Below, piece by piece: positions 55,221 to 64,000 of a stretch of 64,000 nucleotides of DNA; within the stretch, counting starts at the first letter, position 1, and every line of letters begins with the position of its first letter. The DNA is from Onchidella celtica (lineage: Eukaryota > Mollusca > Gastropoda > Systellommatophora > Onchidiidae), in contig OZ007575.1 in NCBI GenBank assembly GCA_963931925.1, forward strand, positions 36,938,999-37,002,998, read 5' to 3'. The notes below the pieces were generated by a model. It was not told where the DNA came from. It saw only the letters and a program-made list of their open reading frames with translations, and did no database searches. Position numbers and translations under genes: made by a program.

Positions 55221-55369
55221 CTTCTACAACTGTACTAAAAAAAAAAAAAATGGCTGACCGAGTGAAACTTGAAAGTGGTCGTTTCGTTTCTATCACATCG
55301 TGGTCCAGTTTTTAAGTTCCCTATCAAACCCTTAAAAATACAAATGGCTACCGGCGGCCGGTGTTACAT

Positions 55370-55460
55370 CCTGGAATATCCCCCATCCTATTTTAACCCC
55401 CCCTGATAATCTAGGATATCCTAGAACATCCCCCTCTATTCTAAAGTATCCCCCAGCTCG
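55370..55460. repeat. ATATCCCCC-type degenerate repeat, locus 1
   Basis: Contains TATCCCCCATCCTATTTTAA and CTAGGATATCCTAG. The first of these, together with the CCCC that follows, is shared with a second locus at about 57712. Confidence 0.7.
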
Positions 55461-55476
55461 ATTTCACCTTCTTTAG

Positions 55477-55875
55477 CAGTGGTTCTTAACCCTTTTCAGG
55501 CAATTGCCCCACAGACTCCAAATTTTCTTTCATCGCCCACTTTTTCCCCTATTTTCCGGGGAAAAAAGACAACAAACATGTTGATAATACAATATGGAGC
55601 AGAAACCATTCTTTGTCAAATGCACTAAACAAACAAAAAAAACTCTTTTCTGTTCATCAAACCCATCTAAGCATGATGTAGAAGTCGTCAACGACTGTTA
55701 TGTATCTGCCCCCAAATTGCTCTTCATTGCTGGTTCCCCTAAACTTCCATATCGCCCCCATTCCTCTTTTTCGCCCACTTGCCGCCCTTTTCTTCGTTTC
55801 CTCCCCTCCCCTTCCCCCCTGGAAATGAGAATCACGTCACCAGGGGGCTGATATAGCCCACGTTGAGAATCACTG
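55477..55875. mobile_element. hAT-type non-autonomous element
   Basis: Ends CAGTGGTTCTTAACC and (inverted) CAGTGATTCTCAAC give an imperfect ~15-bp terminal inverted repeat with the CAGTG start usual for many hAT elements. Flanking 8-mers TTCTTTAG and TTCTAAAG match at 6 of 8 positions. No transposase inside. Confidence 0.65.
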
Positions 55876-55899
55876 TTCTAAAGTTTTACTGACATCACT

Positions 55900-57700
55900 G
55901 GCGAGGTTGAAGACATTCAAGGTCAGTAAGTCACACTGCCTATCCCATGAGTGAAGGCTGACAAAATGCAGTATGTGCATTGTAACATAGTAGGGAAAAA
56001 CAATTGTTGCGGCGTGGACTAAAGGTATATTAATCCAGCACCCCCTTTCACATTTGCTATTGTGTCCTGCTGCATCGACAGAAGTACTTAGAGGAAATGA
56101 GGCGGGGGTGATAGGGAGAAGGAGGACGCACAAGAGTTTTATGCTATCATTACATAATGGAATGATAGACTTCCAAGGAGGGAAAAAAGGTGGTGTGACC
56201 CGTAGAAAGGGAAGGCAGTCTCAGATGAGGCTGAAAGATGGAACATTTTTAAGGATTAAAACCAGGATGCAATTCCTTGTAATCCATAATAACTTTTTTA
56301 AAGGATCTCTTACTCAGAACATGTTAAGTCTGTAAAAAATGTTGGATCTGAAAGGCAAAAAAATTTGGGACTAGATCTATATCGGTACACTTGAATGGGG
56401 TGGGCTGCTTGTCACTTAACAGATCTTCACCTCGACTTATGTGTGTATCCCCGAATGGTCCAAGAATCTGGATTTTTTTCCCCCGACTGTCTCGAATCTG
56501 CATTGCCTTTGAAGGTTGATTGAATCTATTCTTAGCATTGCGCCCCTGAGTAGGAAGTTTTGTCCATGAGACCCGAAAACAGTACAGTCTGTAGGTTTTG
56601 ATGACTATTTCTCATGTAAACTAGAAACAGACTCTTCCTGTTGATGCTGCCATTTGCTCGGGTTTGGTGACAGACTACTTGCAACATACATTAGAGGATT
56701 GATAACAAAGAAGACTGGGGACGCTGAGCCAATTAGATCTTCGAACTTGGGCAGCCAGTCCTTGGAGCTGTTGAGAATATTTCTGAGATGGATGTGTGAC
56801 TAAATGCAATGGAGAGGGGACAAGTCGGCTGGCTTCTCCAAAGGGCAGCTCTCAGAACTGACGACAGTGATAGACTCTCCTGAAGCTGGTGGTGTAATCT
56901 TCAGTAACATCCTCCACAATGTTGCTTCGAAGGGGGAAATTCTATCAAAGTTTGCAAATCCCTCATCAGCGTTACTGCTGTGTCACTATGCTTGACGTGC
57001 AATAATTAGTTCTTTAACACTCCTCTTGTCCCGTTAAGTCAACAACTTGCTACCAAATAGTTTGTGTAACCTCTTTGCTTCCTACCGGCTGTGCTGTACA
57101 GACAGTATTTTCCATGAGCTAGTCCCTCAAAAACTTGGAAATTACACCTAAGGTGCTTTATCACAGGATACATATTTCTGTCGAAGCATAGCCTACTATA
57201 AGATGAGAACTTTAAGATCAAAGTGGCCGCTTAAGATTATATCAAGACTTCATTTTGTGCCAGCTTCGATTCGGTATTGTCAATTTTAGCACGCTGGTGC
57301 ATTGTCCGTTCCTTTTTCTCCTCACAATAAAGAATGGGTGCCCTGGTTGTCTGTTGATACTGAGTACAATGTACTTTATTCTCATTGCTCCATACACAGA
57401 CCACCCCTGAAATTTAATATCTTTAATTACTACTACTGCTAAAAGCTCCAGAAAAGGGTATGGTTGATGGACTGGAAGAGAAAGATTTATGCCCCTAGTC
57501 CAATTCTAAGGGTCGGCATAAAACGCATGTTAAGTCATACTTTGTAAATGTGTATTTTTTGTGCGTGTGGCAGAGAAAGATTGTATAATAAATAGAAACG
57601 CACAAGAAGAAAAGGGGGGAAAAGGCTGCCCAAAGACACACACAAAAAAAAGCTGGGGGATAATTTGTAACGGCGGGACAAAATATAATGCCTCGTACCC
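55900..57700. other. Region without recognised genes
   Basis: Short frames (for example 56054 and 56804) show no domain, and no terminal repeats or tandem arrays were found. Confidence 0.5.
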
Positions 57701-57704
57701 ATTG

Positions 57705-57895
57705 GCAAGTATCCCCCATCCTATTTTAACCCCGGGGGATAAACTGTTACAGAGGGGGATATTCTAGAATATCCGGGGGGATAAACCAGAATATTCCAGA
57801 ATATCCGGGGGTTATTCTAGGATATCCTAGAGTATCCGGGGGATATTTTGAAATATCAGGGGGGATAGATTTTGGGGGGATAATCTGGGATACCA
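57705..57895. repeat. GGGGGATA / ATATTCTAGAATAT palindromic repeat, locus 2
   Basis: Irregular tandem units of GGGGGATA alternate with near-palindromes such as GGATATTCTAGAATATCC and TCTAGGATATCCTAGA. The left part shares TATCCCCCATCCTATTTTAA with 55378. Confidence 0.75.
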
Positions 57896-57899
57896 CACC

Positions 57900-58333
57900 G
57901 GCTCTCTTTCTCCCTATATTTCTTGTTCCAGCGCGAATCAAACATGTTTTTTTAACAGTCATAGAAAAATACAAAAATGTATGCATGCACCTCTTTTCAT
58001 GGATTTGTGAATGTATGTGAAGTGCGAGTTTTTTTGGTTGCCGGGTCTCTGAGTCTATAAGCGTTACACTTTTTTTTTTTTTTTTTTAGTAATAGTAGGA
58101 TGCTATCAACCTGTATTTTCTGCTACTGTTTACTTGTCTGCTTATAGTCCCATCACCACTACCCGGTATATGTTTTCTTTTTTGTGTTCTCTCTCTATAT
58201 ATAAAGTTATCCATATTATTATTTCATTTGGCAATAGACCTTTCTGGTGTTTAACATACAAAGGAAAACAATGTTCTGAATTTACTCACATTATGCAGAG
58301 TTATCAATGAGTTGTGCTTACTAACATGTATAC
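57900..58333. other. Non-coding flank of the P-like element
   Basis: A T-rich stretch with a T19 run at 58070-58088; no gene. Confidence 0.5.
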
Positions 58334-58340
58334 CTGGTAC

Positions 58341-58371
58341 CAGAGAGCTTAGATATTTAGAGAGGGTTCAC
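58341..58371 (+). repeat. Left 31-bp TIR of P-like element
   Basis: Perfect inverse of 62249-62279; preceded by CTGGTAC. Confidence 0.96.
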
Positions 58372-58475
58372 TTCCGCCAAAACGCGAAACTGGGTCAGCG
58401 CGGCTAAATTGAGGTCGCTGTGGTAAATACAAACAGCTGATCAGAAACATAGCAGACAGCAAAGCAGAAATTACG

Positions 58476-61400
58476 ATGGCGAACTCGCAATGTCGCTGGT
58501 GTTCTGCAATAAATTGCAAAAATTCAAGCATAAAGCGACCCGATCTTACTTTCCATCGCTTCCCAATTGCGATATAGAAAGGTATTGATAAAATATTCCA
58601 GTGTTTTACAAAAGTTTATTGTCATAATTTAATCGGAATCGAGACATAAACTGGGTCAAGATTTTCACGATATGATTTCTTAAACTCGCAGAATTAGATC
58701 TAGACTAGATCTAATGGGGAATGTATCGTATGGGTCAGTTATGTTTATTTTATAGTTAGCACTTCATAAAGTCATTTTTTCTCATGATTTTAACTACATT
58801 TAGGCCTATAATTATTGTTTCAAGACTTGGGTCTAGATCTAGATCTAGATTCTATGATTACTGTGCCAGATCTAACGGATCTAGCTACAGGCTAGATATA
58901 TTATACTAGATCTGGACTGATAATAATGATATTTAAACCTGACACCAGTCACTTAGATCTAATTTAAATCACATACCAAAATGAATTGTACATATTTATT
59001 AACTCATTCTGTCACATTTGCTAAAACTGATTTGTACTGTAGCCTTAAACTAATAATAAAAAAAGATGGAAGAAGCCAAACTTTTTTTATACTCTGCAAC
59101 ACTATTAACAATCACAGGTTGCCTTACTAAGGTTAAATAAAAGTTCAGGAGAAAAGTGCTCTCCACCTTTCTTCCTCTTCCCTTTATTCTGACAAAGGAT
59201 GTGAAGAACATTAAAATAACAATACAGCTGTAATAAGAATAACAATATGACAACCCTTCACACACACACCCCCCCCCCCCATCCTTGTGGTAACTATTTG
59301 TATTTTTCTCACACTTACGTGTGGTTTTAGGTGCAAGCGATGGGTAATTAATACAAGACGGGCAGACCTTGATAAGAAACCAGCCCACCTTCTATACAAA
59401 AATAATGTTCTCTGCTCAGAACATTTTGAGGCCTGCTGCTTCAGAGAAAGTAGAGGAAAGAGAAGGCTGCTAACGAAGGATGCCGTCCCTACACTTTTTA
59501 ATATTCCAAAGCCACCCCCTAAGTTAATGTCAACTCGGGCTCCCCCAAAAGAGCATCATGTATCAATTTTCAACCCCAATACAGAAGCAAAATTTACACC
59601 ACCTGGCCCTTGCACAACAAATGGAAAATCTTTTGAAGCTGCAAACTTGGAAGAGCAACCTGCATTACAAAGTGTGCAAGAGACTGAAGCTGCTTCCATT
59701 AGCAAGAAAAAGGCGTTGAAAAGAAAATTGAAAACATCGCAAATGAGAAACTGGAGGTTGCAGAAAAAAGTCCAGAATATGTCTAGACCAGGTACATCTT
59801 CTGAGCTGACAATTCCTAAGAACCTAAATGACGTCCTTAGGCAGCACCTTCCAGAACCCTCCGTTAGTTTTGTCCTCACACAAATTAGAGTGTCCAAACT
59901 GTCTAAAAACGCTCGGCGCTGGACGCCTGCAGAGAAAAGTTTTGCCCTATCACTTTATCATGCAAGCAGAAAAGCATCTCCTCCAGAAAATCTTCCACCT
60001 ACCATCCCCCCAAACCCTCTCAAAGTCACCCAGAAATATTAATGTCCAGACAGGTATCTGCAACAACATATTAAATCTTTTCCAGATCAAAGTCCAAGCA
60101 ATGAATACTCAAGAAAGGCAATGCGCAGTCCTCTTTGATGAAATGTCTATCAAGAAGGGCCTGTGTTACGACTCCATACATGACACTGTTGAAGGCTTTG
60201 AGGACTACGGATTACTGGGATGCTCAAAGAAACCGGCAGACCACGCCCTTGTTTTCATGGTCAGGGGACTGAGCACCAGATGGAAGCAACCACTATCATA
60301 TGTTCTCACAAGTGGCCCAGTCAAAGCCTCCTTGATAAAATCACTGCTGGAAGATGTTCTGAACAAGATACTGCAAATAGGATTAAAACCTGTTGTCATC
60401 ATCTGTGACCAAGGCAGTAACAATCGGGCAATGATTAACAGCTTGGGAATAACCTTGGAAAAGCCTTTTTTCTCCTTAACAGGGAATAAAATCTTTGTGA
60501 TGTACAACCCTCCCCACCTTATTAAAAGCATTGGCAATAACATGAAACGACATGGTTACATTGTAGGAGGACAGCCTGTGACCTGGCATTATATCCAAAA
60601 GTTTTATCACATGGACTCAGCTCTCCCAATACGGATGGCCCCAAAGCTTACCAAACGACATCTGAACCTACCTGTATTCTCCAACTTACGAGTGAGCCTT
60701 GCAACACAAGTGCTGAGCCATTCTGTAGCTGCAGGACTGACCACTATGGTGTCACTTGGAGCCTTGTCCCCTGAAGCTTCCGCCACAGCTCAGTTTGCTG
60801 AAATGTTTGACCGCCTCTTCAATGCCTTCAACAGCAGATCTTTGAAGTCGAAGAGAACAATGAGCAATCCTGAGTCTGCCAAAACAGATCATGTCACTTT
60901 CCTGAGACAGACCCAGAAGTGGTTAAGTACCGTGAAATGCAACAACAAAAGTGGAAGTCTGCCATGCATTGAGGGATGGAAGCTATCTGTTGAATGCCTC
61001 ATTCAACTGTGGGACCATCTGAGAGAAAACTGCGGGTTCAAGTTCCTACTGACAAGCCGTTTGAATCAGGACTGCTTGGAAAACCTTTTTTCTGTCATCC
61101 GAGGCAAATGCGGACACCGATTCAACCCAACTCCCAAAGAATTTAGGATAGCTTTGCGGCAGACTATGGTGGACGCAGTATTAATAACCAGCAGCAAGAA
61201 AAACTGCAAGGATGATGTGGACCATTTCCTCTTTAGTTTTGAAAATGTATCTTCCCAAGGGTCCAGAGCAACATTAAAGTCCCGACTTCAGAGAGATGTC
61301 CCACCAAAACTCCACCAGATCATGTCCAGTACATCAGAGAAGCCAGCTTTATTACTTACAGAAGCCAACATCCTCAATTACATCGGTGGATATGTGGCAC

Positions 61401-61834
61401 TGAAACTTGAGGCTATGGTATGTCCAGAATGCAAGCGTGCTCTCATTCAAGACAAAAGCACAAATGATGAAAGTCACATATTCATCATGGAGAAAAGTTT
61501 TGACAGTTGCAAGAAAGGCGGTTTGCTTACACCGTCAGCCACCCTGCAGGCAGTGTTGGCAGTAGCTGAAACCACATTTAGATACAATGCCCCTTTAAGT
61601 CTGCACATCTCTGGGTTGAGGAGTCAGTTGGTGAGAAAAATAATGGAGGCCACTTCAAATATAACCATGACCTGTCCAAGCAGCGATATTATATGCGACA
61701 CCCGCTTCCTGGTCGTAAATCTGTTCGTCAATATCCGTCTTCATTGCCTTGTCAACAGCATGAACAAAGACTTCACGGCACAAGTTTCACAGACGAGTAC
61801 GAACAGGAAGGCAATAGCCTTCAAACACATGTAG
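58476..61834 (+). pseudogene. P-like transposase (THAP + RNase-H-like core), nearly intact
   Basis: Exon 1 (58476-58581) encodes MANSQCRWCSAINC and LTFHRFP, the first half of a THAP finger, and ends at a donor GTATTG. Exon 2 starts at 59331 after GTGGTTTTAG with CKRWV, then NVLCSEHFEACCF and an AVPTLF box, completing the C2CH finger. A one-base loss near the end of exon 1 creates TAG at 58575 and breaks the phase with exon 2. A second one-base shift lies near 59970. The long core frame to 61834 contains VLFDEMSIKKGLCYD, VIICDQGSNNRAMI, YNPPHLIKSIGNNM, a SRLNQDCLENLFSVIRG segment and YIGGYVALK, the expected P-element blocks. The ~750-bp intron is rich in AGATCT words. Two small lesions make it inactive unless they are sequence errors. 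Confidence 0.9.
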
Positions 61835-62248
61835 ATCTAGATCTAGCCCAGGCCAGAGCAGTGAGAGGGAATACCAGCTGTGTGATGATCGATGGCAATA
61901 TGAAGAGCTCGGTGGGTTGATTTCTGTTCATTCTTATAAATGGCGACCCCATGTCTTTTGATTTCAAATCTGCACTTCACTTTAGAACCACATTGTTTAT
62001 TTTATTTGGAAAGGGTTGTCCGCATCACAGAGAGTGTGAGGATCTACTTACTGTGATTTCTCCACAGTTTGGGGTTGATTGAAAGTGTAAAACAGCCGTC
62101 AGTTTACTCAGTTTATACCACGGAGTTCGCTCTTTCTCCCATTGAAAATACCTACACGTGGCTTTGTTTACCACAGCGACCTACTTTCAGCCCGCTCGCC
62201 GGCTGGTTCGCGGCGCCCCCCATGTCTCGCAGTGCAAAGCGGCCGACA

Positions 62249-62279
62249 GTGAACCCTCTCTAAATATCTAAGCTCTCTG
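62249..62279 (-). repeat. Right 31-bp TIR of P-like element
   Basis: Perfect inverse of 58341-58371; followed by CTGGTAC. Confidence 0.96.
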
Positions 62280-62286
62280 CTGGTAC

Positions 62287-62750
62287 TAACCTTTGGTGGA
62301 GGATATCATTTTGGGTGTGTAGGCGTACTGGGTCTTTCTTTTCTGCTTTCTCTGTAACTATTTTTAAATATGTGCAGTTTATGTTAGAAATGTAAACATG
62401 TTGACATTGAATGTCAGGAAAATGCAGTGTAATATTTTCTTGATTATACTTTTATGGTTATTGGTTTCCCTCGAGTTTAAATGCTATTCAGGCATCCCCC
62501 CCCCCCCACACCCCATGTTCCCCACCACACACTAGTGTAACAACTACCACTCAGCCACCCCCAATCTGTCGGATCCCTGGTGGCATCAGTTATAACATAT
62601 ATAAAGCAACAGCTTTCAAACTTACATTGATGATAAAGTTCTTAAAGGGCTACACATTCATACTTGTTTCAATGACCTGGAACAAAGGTCAAGGCCACAG
62701 GTTGGTCTGAAGTGTTTCAAAATAAATCCTTTTATCATTAAGAAAGAAAA
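62287..62750. other. Non-coding spacer
   Basis: No recognisable gene; contains a C-run at 62496-62506. Confidence 0.5.
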
Positions 62751-62825
62751 TTGATTTAACAAGAAAGAACAGAAAAATGACAAAAAAAACTTGAGGAATT
62801 TTGTAATAAAATATTCTGTGCACCA

Positions 62826-63776
62826 ACGAATAAAGCGTCTGAAACTCCCACAACGACAACAGCTTCCACATCCTCCATTCCTACACCACCGAACCAACAA
62901 GCTATCATTAATGCTCAATCGCTGAAAATTATCCAGCTAAAAGACTCTATTGAACTTACAAAATGTGCTATGAAAGAGGTGTCAGAGCGCCACACAGAAG
63001 TACTAAACACGGCTTTTTCGGAAAGTAAAACGCTTAAACGAAAGTGCATCGAACTAGAGGAATGTGCAAAACAGGGCAATAAGGATTATGAACAATTGGT
63101 AACCAAATATGATACTCTTATGAGTAAAAGAGAGCAATCATGGAACAAAATTAGAAATGTAAACAAGGCCATGAAAAGGAAAGATGCTGCAATGCATGAA
63201 TTGAAAGAAGAGAATGCAAAGCTACGAGAAGCAGCAAGTCTGGTAAACATTCTTGCAGTTGAAGAACTCAAAATTCTAAAGCAAGAAAGACTAGCACTTA
63301 TGAAGAGCAAATCTGCGCTTAAATTGAAGATGAAAAACCTTATTGTTGACAGGGAGAATGACATTAAACAATTAAAACAAGAAAACAAGAATTAAAAGAA
63401 AGACATTGAAAACCTCGAAGAAATGCTACACTTTTTAGAAGGAGACTCTATGCCGAAAAACATTTCAGCAATGTGTGGTAAACGCTACGCAGATACAATA
63501 AGAGAATCGTGCATGATACTTCTCACGGAGTGCAACGTCAGCTTTAAGCACCTTCCAAAAGCAATTAATGTAATCCTGTCAAAGATTGGAGGCATCAATA
63601 TCGACAGATTGCCAAGTGCTGGCACACTCAATCAGATGATGATTGAAGCCGGGATAATTGCTTCTTCCCACATCGGGACAGAGATGATGAAGGACTTCGA
63701 CCCCTCTGCAGCTGCAGGAAATGTCCTCCACCAGGATGCCACTACCAAATTTCACAAGCATTACGAAGGACTGCAG
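62826..63776 (+). pseudogene. Mobile-element protein, family B, copy 3 (N-terminal exon, one stop)
   Basis: The open frame begins with a Thr/Ser/Pro-rich stretch (62826-62910) and a long coiled coil (62920-63420; AMKEVSERHTEVLN, KSALKLKMKNLIVDREND). One TAA at 63393-63395 interrupts it, in the same frame as the continuation. The conserved part follows: MCGKRYADTIRESCMILLTECNVSF, INIDRLPSAGTLNQMMIE and LHQDATTKFHKHYEGLQ. The exon ends at a donor CAG|GTAAAT (63777). The blocks correspond to the decayed copy 2 (LSNIPSQTIVNRLYSEA, FDGTTKHHKSYEGY). The gene continues beyond the window. This is the best preserved copy and would be the reference for defining the family. Confidence 0.6.
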
Positions 63777-63779
63777 GTA

Positions 63780-64000
63780 AATCATTAATATGTTATATAG
63801 TTCTCACTTTTTACACATCATCATCATCACATTATGGTGTGAAAGTGGCTCCCCTAATTGCCCTTTTTTTTTTTTACACAAACTTCACCAGTAATAAATA
63901 ATAATAATAATAGAAATAATTTATATAGCGCATATTCACAAGGCTCTATGCACTTTGTTACAATTAATACTCTCTGCTTACACACACTGTCATATACAAG
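63780..64000. other. Intronic-looking end of window with (ATA)n repeat
   Basis: Follows the splice donor at 63777. A T-run at 63867 and TAATAATAA repeats at 63893-63913 are the only features. Confidence 0.6.

Larger units (their letters stand above)
52983..55250 (-). mobile_element. Internally deleted Helitron
   Basis: The minus strand ends with a 6-bp-stem hairpin (CCGTTC-GTA-GAACGG), a 9-nt spacer and CTAG followed by T, exactly the structure of a Helitron 3' end. Upstream (53495-54742) is a Helitron Rep/helicase gene that lost its middle part. The TC 5' end should lie at about 55.25-55.35 kb but was not pinpointed, so that border is approximate. Confidence 0.85.
58341..62279 (+). mobile_element. 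Complete P-like transposon
   Basis: The 3939-bp element has perfect 31-bp terminal inverted repeats (58341-58371 and 62249-62279, starting CAGAGAGCTTAGATATTTAG). It is flanked by the 7-bp duplication CTGGTAC (58334-58340 and 62280-62286). An inner 16-bp inverted repeat AGGTCGCTGTGGTAAA lies at 58412-58427 and, inverted, 62167-62182. Terminal repeats of 31 bp plus an inner subterminal pair are the architecture of the Drosophila P element. Perfect ends argue for recent insertion. Confidence 0.96.

Noticed and set aside
55594..55851. 85-residue ORF within the hAT-type MITE.
   Set aside because: Lies in a non-autonomous element, composition is low-complexity Pro/Ser and no transposase motif is present.
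1..64000. tRNA or rRNA genes.
   Set aside because: No A/B-box cloverleaf or rRNA-like segment was seen by eye; a tRNAscan or Infernal run would be decisive.

Overview
The window is animal nuclear DNA, most likely from a lophotrochozoan and plausibly a gastropod mollusc. The reasons are spliced transposase genes with GT-AG introns, abundant microsatellites, dispersed AGATCTAG-rich tracts, and a mixture of Polinton, Mag/Steamer-like Ty3, P-like, PIF/Harbinger, piggyBac, Helitron, Mutator-like and non-LTR elements. No convincing single-copy host gene, rRNA, tRNA or CRISPR array was seen. Nearly every long reading frame belongs to a mobile element, so the window reads as a nested transposon cluster of mixed ages. 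The species call is inference. 

Positions 1.1-15.4 kb hold a decayed Polinton/Maverick, a virus-like DNA transposon. On the + strand are a penton-like minor capsid protein, an adenain-like protease, two tandem copies of an unrecognised beta-rich protein and the major capsid protein (one in-frame stop). On the - strand are a protein-primed DNA polymerase B and a small zinc-ribbon protein. On the + strand again are a zinc-ribbon/phospholipase A2-like protein, the integrase and a small hydrophobic virion-type protein. Almost every one of these genes starts in the same TTAAAAATGG context, and two divergent genes share a 22-bp intergenic region. No packaging ATPase is visible. Two later insertions break the Polinton: a Mag-like Ty3 element (5' LTR to mid-RT) inside polB, and a complete piggyBac element with an intact two-exon transposase at a TTAA inside the integrase. 

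Positions 15.4-34.6 kb hold a PIF/Harbinger remnant (BESS-domain protein plus first transposase exon), a small MITE, a P-like/THAP transposase split by an LTR element that carries a tRNA-Pro-type primer site, two decayed Mutator-like genes, two copies of a poorly known transposon protein family (called family B here), a pogo-type DDE_1 fragment and a Ty3 integrase tail. 

Positions 34.9-38.9 kb hold a full-length single-ORF non-LTR retrotransposon (endonuclease, RT, RNase H, zinc finger) with a 13-bp target-site duplication. Positions 39-48.4 kb hold an unrecognised lysine-rich pseudogene, an intact DUF7869-like transposase-type gene, two further decayed transposase regions and a FAR1/MULE-type gene with a coding 54-bp minisatellite and a C-terminal PHD finger. 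Positions 48.4-53 kb are AT-rich and repeat-rich without genes. 

Positions 53-55.9 kb hold an internally deleted Helitron on the - strand and a small hAT-type MITE. Positions 58.3-62.3 kb hold a complete P-like transposon with perfect 31-bp terminal inverted repeats and a 7-bp target duplication. The window ends inside another, better preserved, family B gene. All calls come from reading the sequence and translations by eye; no database search was run.
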